NCBI GenBank assembly: GCA_036898135.1
Contig: CM072520.1
Span: 1-64,000 of the forward strand
Reading direction: 5' to 3'
Origin: Oncomelania hupensis
Taxonomy: Eukaryota; Mollusca; Gastropoda; Littorinimorpha; Pomatiopsidae
DNA: 64,000 nucleotides
Positions 49,343 to 60,517 of this stretch are shown piece after piece (the stretch's first letter is position 1; each line of letters begins with the position of its first letter). Below the pieces are notes generated by a model. It had not been told where the DNA came from, made no database searches, and was given only the letters and a program-made list of their open reading frames with translations. Made by a program: the position numbers and the translations under genes.

Positions 49343-50933
49343 TGTGACGAGCGGGCAACCCAGCTCCGAGGCTCGCTGCGCCTAGTCATCCCCTCCACGC
49401 ATCCAGTCATCCCTACCACGCACGCTGGCTAATCCGCCTAAGCCCCGCCCCTCGGGAATCATCCTTAAAACCTCGCACACAGCCAGATTCGTCGTCAGAC
49501 GCAAGCCTCAAATCTTCGAAGCCACAACAACCTGCCCTAGACACGTCCCATCAACGGGTGACCTCTGAGCTACGGCAGTACTCTTGTGATTCGACCCGTC
49601 TTAGTCAAGGTAAGAGAGGAAACTTACTCTATGTCATTTAGCATACCCATCACCCGTCGATCGCCCAACATGTTCGTATGTCCTGTTGATATGTACGTTC
49701 GTGTTTATAGTCTTGTCTTGATGTGTTGCTGTGACATGTGTTATTTTCTTGTATATACTATCTGCCTTGTTTATGACCCATGCCATGGTTGAATTTATAC
49801 TTGTATGCTCCCTGTTAGCCCCATGTGTAAATATCCCATGCCATGCTGTCCCTCCACATAGATTAAAGTCCCCCAGTACAGCCCCTTGCCTGCAACCCCC
49901 ATTGTCCTGTATCTACCCCATTTGCTTTTCTCCTATGTTCCCACTGTTTAAATATCTGCCCCTGTTGTCCGCCACCCCATCTTAAGGCGCCGAAGTTATT
50001 ATATATTAGCGGCTGCCGGTAAACTCCACAATAGCCCCATAACCCTGGTTGCAATTGTTGGACTGTTGGTATGCACCGGTCAACCCTTGGCCGGTCCGAC
50101 CAATTTGAAATCTGATGGGCACGCGCGCCAACAGGCCCTGAACCCAGGATATGCATACCCAGCTGATACAGAGTCTGTATTGCTTTACAGACGGGCTCCT
50201 GTGCAGGGCGAATACCCCGGCCCTGTACCAGCTATAAGTCGCCGACCCGCTGCAGGCCCCTGACAACCCAGGGAGTCAACGCGAAGCGTATCTACCCAGT
50301 TTCATCACTCACCCAGCCAGCTAGCAACGTAAGCTGAAAACCCACGCCTGTGCCTTCACCAGGATTGCACCATCGAACGATTACTCAAGAAATCTGACCG
50401 ACTGACCCGCATTGGCCACGCGATCGCTGAGCCTGATCAACTGACAGACTATCCTGGACCAACCACCGCCCTTCGCAAACCGAGCTAAGTTCTCACCCTA
50501 CGAGCGTCACAATTCGCAGATAATCTGGCCAAGTACCCTGAACAATCCAGATATCCTCCTGCTCAGTGATGATAGCAGTCCTCAGTAGCCCTAGTACTCC
50601 TGAAAGCGCCCACCCAGAATATCTCCAAGATACTCCCAACTATTATTGACAATATCCAGTGACTCACCCTTAGATTATTCAACACAGACGACCTAATTCT
50701 ATTTAATAAAACTGCCTAGTTAGAAACTGTACCGGGACTTGCCCTTGTTTTGAATTTCTTAACTAGTAGCCTACCATCTTTCTCGTCTGCCCTGTGACTG
50801 TCTCTCATTTATTTAGTAACTCCTAGCATTAGTCTCTTGAATGTCATCACAACATTGGCCTAAACAAGGGAGGCAATACAGTGCGATAGATTAATAGCTT
50901 ACCCTCATTCCCCCAACCCCTTTCTTTGTGACA
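49343..50933 (+). repeat. 5' LTR (1591 bp)
   Basis: Direct repeat of 55055-56653. Short frames in it occur identically in the other LTR and lack any protein signature. Confidence 0.93.
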
Positions 50934-51310
50934 TTAACTTTGGCGACCCCGACGAGACTAAAGACTTAGGTTTCCCATCCCAACTCGACGAGACAAAGGA
51001 CTTAGCTTTCCACCCCAGCCCAGTATAGATAGGACCTACCCCCTAAGCCTAGTAGTGTATAGCATAGCCCCATAGGTCCCTTACTGGCTCTTCCGAATTG
51101 TGGTGTCTCGCGAAGGTTTTTTTTTTCATTCATTTTTCCATATTTTGATTGATTGCATTTTGTCTCTGTGGTTGTGTTGTGTTGTATTCGCCCCTGTGCA
51201 ATTTCATCGTAGTTCATTTCAGCCCACCCCCTTGTTTTCCGTCAGTGTACCCCCTTGTGTGCGCCCCTCATCACGGTTAGGACTTTTCAAGGTAAGTCGC
51301 TTCCCTTACC

Positions 51311-52915
51311 ATGGCCGACCGGGGAGAGCTTGCGCTCAAATACAAGAGTATTGCCGAGAGCTTAGGGCTCGCCGGCCCTGAACTCAAGGACTACGTCCTG
51401 GCCAACGTAGATGCGGACGTGGCCGAGGAGAAGTTGAAGAGGGAGGAGAGGGCTAAAGAACGAGAGGCGAAGAAGGAGGAGGAGAAGGAGCGCATCGCCG
51501 CGGAGGAACGAGCCGCCACACGGAAGAGAGAGGAGGAGAAGGAGCGCATCGCCGCGGAGGAAAGAGCCGCCGCTCGGAAGCGAGAGGAGGAGAAGGAGAG
51601 AGTCGCAGAGGAGGAGAGAGCCGCCGCCCGGAAGATAGCCGAGGAGGAGAAAGTCGCCGCCCGGAAGATAGCCGAGGAGGAGAGAGCCGCCGAGCGGAGA
51701 AGAGAGGAGGCGAAAGATAGGATTGCAGAGGAGGAGAGGGCCGCCGCACGGAAGAAGGAGGAGGACGAGAGGGTCGCGGCCCTTGAGGAAAAGAGGAAGG
51801 ACAAAGAACTTGAGCGGCGCCAAGCACTCTTCCAGCTTGAGCGCGATCGCCGCGAGCTAGGCATCGCATCGCCCGCGAGCGAGGACTTCTCTCTCAGCGC
51901 CCCCAGCTTCACCGCCAGCGCCGGAATATCCGCAATCCCCCCGCCGATTCCGGGGATGAACTTCCCCCTGGACCCCTTCGTCGAACGAGACGAATCGATA
52001 GAAGTTTATCTCGCCCGATTCGAACGAGTCGCGGGAGAAAACAGCCTCGACCCGCAGTACTGGTACCGCAAGCTTAGTCATGGCCTCAAGGGGAAGGCCT
52101 ACGAGATTCTAGCCAAGACGCCGACTGCCGAGGAGAACGACTACCCCGCCCTCAAGAAAGCTCTACTTCATGGATTTGAACTCTCAGGTGAGCACTACCG
52201 GAAGAACTTCCGGAACTCCCGGAGAGAGAAGGGGGAGAAGTTTACGCAATTCGCCGACCGGCTAGCCACTCTACGGGACAAATGGATAGAGCAGACGGAC
52301 GAACCTAAGACGTACGACGGACTGCTCGAATTGATGCTAGCCGAACAACTCAGAGGGACAATGCCAGCGGAGCTTCGGACTTTCGCCGCCGAACAGGGAG
52401 CCGCCCGACTAGAGGACCTTATCATAGTCGCGGACCGCTACCTTACCGCCCACCCCGACGACCGACAGCCTCGCCGGGATCCCCCCGCACCCTCGTCACC
52501 AGATACCTGCCACCAGCCTCGCCGGCCCGTCCCGCCAGCGAACCACCGTCCACCCCCGCCTAAAGGACGCCCAAACCCCGGAGCAGAGCCTGGGAAGCGG
52601 GGCGGAGAGCTCTACTGCGGCTACTGCCAGCGCCGAGGACACACCCGCGAGAAGTGTTTTCGTCGCCTCAGCGACCAGCGTCGCAAACAAGGAACGGTAT
52701 TGGCCCTACGCCAAGTCACTCCCGACGGGAACCCGGTAACCCCCGTCGCCACTCCCACCGACCGACCGGCCGTCACCGAGCAGGTGACTGTCAACGATCA
52801 CCCTGCACGACACCGGACTCACGTTCGACGCCGTCGTCCGCCGCTCGCTCATCAGGGAACAAGATCTGACCGGCGAAACGATCACCCTGAAGTTGGCCGA
52901 CGCGTCACAGCCTAG
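51311..52915 (+). CDS. Gag polyprotein of the Gmr1-like element
   Basis: 534 codons starting with ATG at 51311 (context TTACCATGG). Residues 1-35 form a short head. About 40-195 is an extreme Glu/Lys/Arg/Ala coiled coil made of EERAAARKREEEKER-type repeats. About 225-390 is a SCAN/capsid-like core (FPLDPFVERDESIEVYLARF, YWYRKLSHGLKGKAYEILA, KFTQFADRLATLRDKW). A Pro/Arg-rich stretch follows, with a CCHC knuckle CGYCQRRGHTREKC at about 436-449. After about residue 497 the frame leaves the pol sense and runs on to a stop in a shadow frame. The same design appears in the gag at 41352-43412, so the two elements are related. Confidence 0.87.
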   Translation: MADRGELALKYKSIAESLGLAGPELKDYVLANVDADVAEEKLKREERAKEREAKKEEEKERIAAEERAATRKREEEKERIAAEERAAARKREEEKERVAEEERAAARKIAEEEKVAARKIAEEERAAERRREEAKDRIAEEERAAARKKEEDERVAALEEKRKDKELERRQALFQLERDRRELGIASPASEDFSLSAPSFTASAGISAIPPPIPGMNFPLDPFVERDESIEVYLARFERVAGENSLDPQYWYRKLSHGLKGKAYEILAKTPTAEENDYPALKKALLHGFELSGEHYRKNFRNSRREKGEKFTQFADRLATLRDKWIEQTDEPKTYDGLLELMLAEQLRGTMPAELRTFAAEQGAARLEDLIIVADRYLTAHPDDRQPRRDPPAPSSPDTCHQPRRPVPPANHRPPPPKGRPNPGAEPGKRGGELYCGYCQRRGHTREKCFRRLSDQRRKQGTVLALRQVTPDGNPVTPVATPTDRPAVTEQVTVNDHPARHRTHVRRRRPPLAHQGTRSDRRNDHPEVGRRVTA

Positions 52916-55054
52916 CACCACGCTCCCTATAGCCCGGATCAAAGTCACCAGCCGCTACGTCACGGGATCCATCCAAGCTGCCGTGATGGACCAGCCCCTG
53001 TATGACTTGATCTTAGGATGCCGTTACGTATTCTTGGGTATGCCGCCCCAGCCTGTGGAGTCGATGGCCGCCGTCCAGACGCGCGCCCAGGCGAAAACAG
53101 CCGCGACACCACCACCGATACCAAACCAGATGCCGGAACAGATCCGGAAGGCCCAAGAAGAAGACGTCACCCTCCGCAAGTGCTACGGAAAACTACCCGC
53201 CGCACGCACTCCACCCAAGTCCGGGGACTTTTTCGTCGAGGACGGACTCCTGTTCCGTCAGAAGGACGACCATTCGCAACTCGTCGTACCTGCGACCCTT
53301 CGCCCCCAAGTCCTGGAACTTGGCCACAGCATGCCCCTAAGTGGACATAATATGGGCATAGGAGCCACCACCCTACGAATCAGCGCGCAGTACCACTGGC
53401 CCGGGATGACAGAAGACGTGAAGCGCTACGTCAAGTCCTGCCGCCAGTGCCAACGATTCTCGCCCCGCCATCACACCGTGCCGGTAACCATCAGCCCCAC
53501 CGTCGTCGTCGGAACGCCCTTCCAACGAGTGGCCGTCGACATAGTAGGACCCCTTCCGCGAACCAAGAAGCGGAACCAGTATCTGCTTACCCTTGTCGAC
53601 GCTTGCTCTATGTGGTGTGAGGCCGTTCCACTGCCGAAGATTGACGCCGCCCGAGTCGCCGACGCGCTCGTCACTATATTCACACGAATCGGATTCCCGG
53701 ACAACATCATGACCGACAACGGGTCCCAGTTCACCGGAAAACTCATGCAGGAAGTTTTCCACCTACTTCGCATTCGTCATATCCGTACTCCACCCTACCA
53801 CCCCGCTAGTAACGGACAGGTCGAGCGCCTGAATGGGACTCTCATCTCGATCATCCGCAAGATCGCCGACGAACAACCGGAAGCGTGGGACACCTACGTC
53901 ACGTCAGCGCTCTTCGCATATCGAGAGACCCCGCACACCTCCACCGGATACACCCCTTCCACGTTGCTTTTTGGGAGACCCCTCTCTGGACCTCTAGCCG
54001 CCTTACGACGTAGCTGGACCGACGCCAAACTGGACGAGGCACCGGTCGACGCCACGAAATACGTCACCAAGCTCCAGGAGACTCTCAAGGCCACATGGAA
54101 AGCTGCCTCCGCCAACCTGAAGAAGGCGAGAGAGAGACAAGCCCGCTATCATAATCGCCGCGCCCGGGACCGAGAACTGCAAGTAGGAGACCAGGTCCTA
54201 CTACTTCTCCCCAGCGGTACGAACAAGCTAGACATAGCTTGGCAAGGACCCTACCCGGTGCTGGAGAAACTCTCACGAACCACCTACCGCATCGAGGTAG
54301 GCGGAAAACCCAGGACCCACCACATCAACTTGCTCAAGCGGTACCTGGAGCAGCCCGCAACCGCCCCGGACACCCACTCGCTACTCACGGTCGCGCTGGC
54401 CGTCGAAGTGGATGGAACAGAGACCGGCGTCGCCGAATTTCCGCTACAAGGGAAGGAATCCTTCCGGGACGTCTCTCTGGACCCCTCACTCCCCGCCGGC
54501 CAGCAACGCCAACAACGCGCCATCGTAGCCGAGTACAAGGAAGTCCTCACCGACATACCTGGGAGGACGGACCTAGAAGAAGTTCAGCTAACCCTGACGG
54601 ACCCCACCCCCGTCCGCCAGAAACCATACCCCGTCCCGCTATCCCAGCAGCAGGTAGTAAGGACAGAAGTGGAGGCTCTGCTACAAGCCGGAGTCATCGC
54701 TCCACCCCGTTCTCCCTACGTCTCCTACATAGCGCCGCCACGCCAGCCCAGCAGAAAGCATCGCCCCCGCGCAGATCATCCTCAGCCGCCACCCCGCAAC
54801 CGACTCCATCGAGTCCCCACTGAGGGCCGTCGCCCCAGCCTTCGTACCCGCAGCCGCCCACTAACCGTAGCCGAGACCCGGCAGCTCCGCGGACCCCAGC
54901 CTTGGGCATCCGCCATCTACTACCCGGAACCCCGCATCGCCCCGCAACACCCGGATCATCGCAACCATCGTCTCATCCAGCAGCAGACCTCAGAGCTGAT
55001 TGGCCGCATCTCAGTCGAGGCCTACGACCTCGCCTTTTTCCTTGGGGGGGCCTC
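52790..55054 (+). pseudogene. Protease-integrase-RT(start) polyprotein in the +1 frame
   Basis: The pol frame opens after a stop at about 52785. The protease shows HDTGLTFDAVV near 52810 and LILGCRYV near 53010. The integrase has an H2C2 finger (GHNMGIGATTLR...YHWPGMTEDVK...CRQCQR, 53310-53455), then a catalytic core with D in VDIVGPL (53538), D in MTDNGSQF (53715) and E in NGQVERLNGT (53823), giving the expected D-x35-E. A C-terminal domain follows (HINLLKRYLEQP). RT begins only afterwards, with LTLTDPTPVRQKPYPVPL and VEALLQAGVIAPP (about 54585-54715). It breaks off into Pro/Arg-rich, apparently frameshifted or unrelated sequence to the LTR. Integrase before RT is the Gmr1 arrangement. The catalytic RT and RNase H are missing, so the element is defective. 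Confidence 0.85.
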
Positions 55055-56653
55055 TGTGACGAGCGGGCAACCCAGCTCCGAGGCTCGCTGCGCCTAGTCA
55101 TCCCCTCCACGCATCCAGTCATCCCTACCACGCACGCTGGCTAATCCGCCTAAGCCCCGCCCCTCGAGAATCATCCTTAAAACCTCGCACACAGCCAGAT
55201 TCGTCGTCAGACGCAAGCCTCAAATCTTCGAAGCCACAACAACCTGCCCTAGACACGTCCCATCAACCGGTGACCTCTGAGCTACGGCAGTACTCTTGTG
55301 ATTCGACCCGTCTTAGTCAAGGTAAGAGAGGAAACTTACTCTATGTCATTTAGCATACCCATCACCCGTCGATCGCCCAACATGTTCGTATGTCCTGTTG
55401 ATATGTACGTTCGTGTTTATAGTCTTGTCTTGATGTGTTGCTGTGACATGTGTTATTTCCTTGTATATACTATCTGCCTTGTTTATGACTCATGCCATGG
55501 TTGAATTTATACTTGTATGCTCCCTGTTAGCCCCATGTGTAAATATCCCATGCCATGCTGTCCCTCCACATAGATTAAAGTCCCCCAGTACAGCCCCTTG
55601 CCTGCAACCCCCATTGTCCTGTATCTACCCCATTTGCTTTTCTCCTATGTTCCCACTGTATAAATATCTGCCCCTGTTGTCCGCCACCCCATCTTAAGGT
55701 GCCGAAGTTATTATATATTAGCAGCTGCCGGTAAACTCCACAATAGCCCCATAACCCTGGTTGCAATTGTTGGACTGTTGGTATGCACCGGTCAACCCTT
55801 GGCCGGTCCGACCAATTTGAAATCTGATGGGCACGCGCGCCAACAGGCGCTGAACCCAGGATATGCATACCCAGCTGATACAGAGTCTGTATTGCTTTAC
55901 AGACGGGCTCCTGTGCAGGGCGAATACCCCGGCCCTGTACCAGCTATAAGTCGCCGACCCGCTGCAGGCCCCTGACAACCCAGGGAGTCAACGCGAAGCG
56001 TATCTACCCAGTTTCATCACTCCCCAGCCAGCTAGCAACGTAAGCTGAAACCCAAGCCTGTGCCTTCACCAGGATTGCACCATCGAACGATTACTCAAAA
56101 ATCTGACCGACTGACCCGCATTGGCCACCCACGCCACACACTAGCCTGATCAACTGACCGCCCAGACTATCCTGGACCAACCGCCGCCCTTCGCAAACCG
56201 AGCTAAGTTCTCACCCTACAAGCGTCACAATTTGCAGATAATCTGGCCAAGTACCCTGAACAATCCAGATATCCTCCTGCTCAGTGATGATAGCAGTCCT
56301 CAGTAGCCCTAGTACTCCTGAAAGCGCCCACCCAGAATATCTCCAAGATACTCCCAACTATTATTGACAATATCCAGTGACTCACCCTTAGATTATTCAA
56401 CACAGACGACCTAATTCTATTTAATAAAACTGCCTAGTTAGAAACTGTACCGGGACTTGCCCTTGTTTTGAATTTCTTAACTGGTTTAGCCTACCATCTT
56501 TCTCGTCTGCCCTGTGACTGTCTCTCATTTATTTAGTAACTCCTAGCATTAGTCTCTTGAATGTCATCACAACATTGGCCTAAACAAGGGAGGCAATACA
56601 GTGCGAGAGATTAATAGCTTACCCTCATTCCCCCAACCCCTTTCTTTGTGACA
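55055..56653 (+). repeat. 3' LTR (1599 bp)
   Basis: Pairs with 49343-50933. A few substitutions and small indels (for example near 56125 and 56480) separate them. Confidence 0.93.
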
Positions 56654-56900
56654 ATCTGCTGTGAGGGTCCATTTTCGCAATCATATAGGAAGATGGAGAT
56701 GACAAGGGAGCACAGTAGCCTTACCTTGGAATGTAGACTGATGGTCCTGTCTTTCCAAATTGTCTTCAACCTCGTCAGGGCAGCAGTTGTTTGTGCGATC
56801 CTGGAGAGGACTTCCTGTCGGGACCCATTGTCTGCATGACTTATTTCATAGTTATGCAACTTACGTGTGTGTATCTGGCAGTCAAAAACCACTCGATTTT
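56654..56900 (-). pseudogene. LINE pol fragment, upstream side of the LTR insertion
   Basis: The minus strand reads HADNGSRQEVLSRIAQTTAA, then WKDRTISLHSKVRLL and FLYDCE. This is the post-catalytic segment that normally precedes the tail found at 48994-49342. The two flank the LTR element and share ATCTG. 56901-57630 shows no supportable gene, although a frame at 57203-57586 stays open by chance. Confidence 0.78.
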
Positions 56901-57630
56901 GACTTTGGCACTGGAGAAATGCCTAGATGTGTGTTCTTTATGAGGATGTCAAAATTGGTGAGTTTCTATTATTGACAACATGAACTTTTATCCGTTTCTT
57001 ACTATAATACGGCAATGCAGACAGCCTGGTATATGCTTGGGCAATCTTGTGACCACATGTTTCTGTTCACAACATATGGCACGGAAACACATCGTGCCAG
57101 CACATACGGCAACAGCCGCCTTCAGGAACGCCTCCACAGGGCTGAAAGATACCACTGTGCAGTGACTGTTGCACTATAGCTACACTTTAGCTGACCTAAT
57201 CACTATCCCCCCATTTTCCCTCCATGTCTGGCTATACGGCCCCCCCCCCCTCCTCTGGGATAGGAGCTTAATTTGATATTTGCTGTTTCATCATTTGTTT
57301 GTTTAATAAAAATGCCAAGTTTCAAAATCCCAAACCTTAATCGTTCTGTCAGTGCTGTCTTTCCTGACAGCTGCAGTGGTCCTAAACTGTAAAGTGCTTG
57401 ATGGGTGTCAGCGTTACTGTCCTCAACTGACATCAAACTCAGCCAACTACGCAACGTTAGGTCTAGTGTCGTCACAGTGGCTGTTGGTGATGAACATGAC
57501 TTACTGTAACGCCGTTTAACATTTCCAGAACACAGCACACACCACTCGGTCACTTCCTTGCGACCATTGTCTGGAGAGTCTGACACATATTGAAATATTT
57601 CAGATCTTGTAGTTAGTAAAATAATATATT

Positions 57631-58104
57631 TTGTTAGTTATTCATTGCTTACAGGGTCCAGAGGACTTCAAAGAGCCGAATCAGGATCGCAAAATCAAGA
57701 CCACATCTTCGCTGAAACAATTTGTGTTTATGTTGCGAACTGTATTCGATATGGATGAAATTGGTATTTGTATATTATCTCCCTTGTGTCAGATTTACAC
57801 TCTCTACGGATGTTATCACAATATTTCCATTGTGCTCTGTTTACACCCGTTATAAACTGATTTAATGGCATTATTTCTACTGTGTTAGGAGTACCACATT
57901 ATCCACTGTGGGGTTGGAATTTACATTAGTTATAAACTAGAATCTAGAATAATTACATTTTCTTAGCAACGGTGAGGTGAAACTCGTGAAAGACTCGCTT
58001 CATAACAACATGGTTTAATTCTTTTTTTCACCTCCTATTTATAGTGGTCCTGATTCAGCTCTTTGCAGTACACTGGATCTTATAAGCAATGAATAACTAG
58101 CTAA
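57631..58104. mobile_element. ~470 bp element with ~50 bp imperfect inverted ends
   Basis: The left arm starts GTTAGTTATTCATTGCTTAC and continues GGTCCAGAGGACTTCAAAGA. The right arm, reversed, starts TAGTTATTCATTGCTTATAA and continues GATCCAGTGTACTGCAAAGA. Both go on to GCCGAATCAGGA or GCTGAATCAGGA. The interior is AT-rich with no transposase. The same end sequence occurs singly at 1700 and 39060. Confidence 0.65.
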
Positions 58105-58784
58105 CCCTTACTTAGAAGTAAAATACATTTCCTTTTCTTTTTTTAAATTTCCGGCTGGAAACACTTTAATATTGCTTAGAATTACAAGGATCGAACCAAA
58201 AGTCAGTCAATCTGTCCATTGTAGAGCTTTTTCTAATGATGGGTCAGTTCAAAGTGCAGTACCCAGGCATTCATACTAAAAAAATAACATTTGACTACAT
58301 ACGAAAATTAAACATCTGTGTATGACACTACAGTGAACACAATACATTCAGAATAACAGAACATTCAATGTTATTCTTGCTGTCAATGAGCAATGGACCA
58401 CTTCACTTTCGAAAGTGCACAGGCAAGGGGAGGTTGATATAGTGGAGAGAAAACACACAAGGTGCACAGTAGGCTATGAACAATAAACTAATGAGACATT
58501 TATAAATCAAATGGGTACTTATTTGTCAAAAAAAAAGTTATATAACATTACAATGAATCGTGACACCATGCACAAGCTGCAGCAATAAATACTAGGAACA
58601 CGCTCATTTCTTGATAGGCATGCCACTGTTTCAGTACGAGCTTCCAAGCCATCAAGGGAAGTAACTAGCTGCAAAAGGAATAATGTGGTAAGCTCTTACG
58701 CATGCTATAGTTGACTTAGTAAAGAAATGTATATAGTTGCGACAAGTTAAATTCTTGATTTTGACTACATGTACATGATGCAAT
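58105..58784. other. Unique spacer, nothing recognised
   Basis: AT-rich. No gene, repeat array or RNA signature that I can support. Confidence 0.6.
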
Positions 58785-59815
58785 GAATATTAGGATTATT
58801 TGTAATTTGTGGTTAATATTACCACTGATGCTGGCTGTTTATTTGCATTTCATGAACATTTTATTTCTGTACGCCTAAAGGTGCGGTCTGACGGGAAACG
58901 AATCAGACGCAAAGCGGTAAACATAGCAAAGCGTCTGCTGCTATAAGCAATTGCTTTGCTTTGTGAAGCGGTCACACGATGAGAAGTTTTGCATAACAAT
59001 CTGTGTGGAAGCAATGCGCAATTAGTAGTTGTAAATCAGTTACCTCCCTTTCCGTCAGATTGACCCTCACAGAAGAAGTCCATGAGGCCTTTTTCGGGGT
59101 TTGGTTTCTGTAATTTTGACTTCTAACATTCCATAATGCCTCGTGGCTTTGAATTGGATCGAGGAGAATAAACGTATCGCCTTGTTTCAGATTTGCTAAT
59201 GACCCAGTAGCTTTTGATGCCGTCATGATCGCTGACATGATAACCTAGTTTTCGTACGTCGGCTCATCTGATTGGCTGGCATTCAAATGCTTCACTCGAA
59301 GCAAAGCAAAATTTTAGAGCAGGTTCTAAACTGAAAGCATCCGCTTTGCTTTGCTTCACGCTTTGCTGCTGTTATGCTTTAGGCCTAGTCACACGATAAA
59401 CATAGTCAAAACTATGATGTTTCGTGTTTTATTGGCTGTTTTGCTTCTTGTTTCACTTCCCGTCAGACCGCACCTTTACTCTGGTTTTATCTGCATGCAG
59501 AGTTTGTTAGGATGTAGGATTATTTGTAATTGGTGGTAAGTTTTACTGATGCTGGGTGTATTTTGAATTTCATGTACATTTTCTGTTATTTCTGTATACA
59601 GTGTTTGTCAGTGAATATAGGATTATTTGTAATTATGGTTAGTATTACCACCGATGCTGGCTGCATATTTTAATTCCATGTACATTTTCTGTTCTTTCTG
59701 TATACAGTGTTTGTCAGTCAATATAGGATTATTTTAATGTGTGATTAGTATTACCATTGATGCTGGCTGTATATTTTAATTCCATGTACATTTTCTTCGG
59801 TTTTTTTTGGTATGC
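58785..59815. repeat. ~105 bp tandem repeat, about 4 units, interrupted by a TIR element
   Basis: The units carry TAGGATTATTTGTAATT, then ACTGATGCTGGCTG, then ATTTTCTGTTATTTCTGTAT. They lie at about 58785, 59512, 59615 and 59721. The element at 58878-59476 sits between the first and second units. Confidence 0.85.
58878..59476. mobile_element. 599 bp TIR element with a MADF-like remnant, TA at both ends
   Basis: Ends AAGGTGCGGTCTGACGGGAA and its reverse complement, flanked by TA (58876-58877, 59477-59478). Further inside are repeated CTTTGCTTTG and TCACACGAT pieces in both orientations. The minus strand at about 59226-58990 is open and reads SHEALWNVRSQNYRNQTPKK, then WTSSVRVNLTEREVTDLQ. This resembles a MADF DNA-binding domain (LW....YRN...W). 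MADF proteins are encoded by PIF/Harbinger elements, so this is probably an internally deleted member. A TA flank is compatible with that, but the usual TWA is not clear. Confidence 0.7.
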
Positions 59816-60517
59816 CTTGGGCTTTGCTGAAAATGTCAAATGACCATGAAAATCATCGAATAATAACATTGTTTACACATGAATTTACAAGTGTTTGTTT
59901 TTGTTTGTTAACTTTAATCTATTATTGTTTTATTTATTATCAAACTTGCCTTACTTTCAGAATTTTATTAGCACTATTAATACATTTATAACCACCTACA
60001 ACGTGCTGCTCAGTGATACCACAAGCATACATAACGCATACGACAGGCATGCAATTTCATACATATGACATACGACATGAATGCAGCTTCATACATATAG
60101 CATACAACAGAAATGCAATGTTATACATATGACATATGGCATGCATGCAGTTTAATACATATGGCATACGACAGTCATGCAGTTGTATACATAGGAGTAC
60201 GACAATTTACTGCCCTTGCATGCGAATTGTATACGAAATGCACATAAATATACGGAGACTATTATGTACGTCATACGGATGAGATCGGACCTAAAACGTA
60301 TACGATATGCATGCTTTTTGTAGAGCAATTAGTATGCGATTCGTGTACGATAGCTGCATATGAGAGGAAAGTTTGCACACATTCCTGTCGTATGCTTAAA
60401 GCTTACTTTTTGTTTCATGGGGAGGTGTTTTTTTTTACCTTCATCACATTACTCACCCAGATGCTATGTTGAAGTCTATTTATCTGTTCTATTTGTATTA
60501 TGAAGTGAGACGAGTGA
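59816..60517. other. Spacer with degenerate CATACG/CATATG repeats
   Basis: At 60022-60215 a roughly 43-48 bp degenerate unit built from TACATATGGCATACGACA and ATGCAGTTTAATACATA-type pieces repeats about four times. It is rich in ACATATG and GCATGC palindromes. No gene seen before 60518. Confidence 0.6.

Larger units (their letters stand above)
49343..56653 (+). mobile_element. Gmr1-like LTR retrotransposon, TSD ATCTG, RT deleted
   Basis: The 7311 bp element lies between ATCTG at 49338-49342 and 56654-56658, inside a LINE. The LTRs begin TGTGACGAGCGGGC and end CTTTCTTTGTGACA and are nearly identical. TGGCGACCCCGACGAG at 50941, seven bases after the LTR, is a primer-binding-site candidate. TTGGGGGGGCCTC just before 55055 is the polypurine tract. 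Internal coding is GC-rich, unlike the surroundings. The order is gag, protease, integrase, then only the first part of RT. Confidence 0.92.

Noticed and set aside
49586..50266. Several 60-97 codon frames inside the LTRs at 49343 and 55055
   Set aside because: Duplicated because they lie in the terminal repeats; no domain and no reading-frame conservation beyond general identity.
51362..51912. Minus-strand Ser/Leu/Pro-rich frames of up to 173 codons
   Set aside because: They are antisense shadows of the repetitive gag coiled-coil.
57203..57586. 127-codon minus-strand frame
   Set aside because: No recognisable domain, and the end is poly-G-derived. Other-strand frames are equally plausible.
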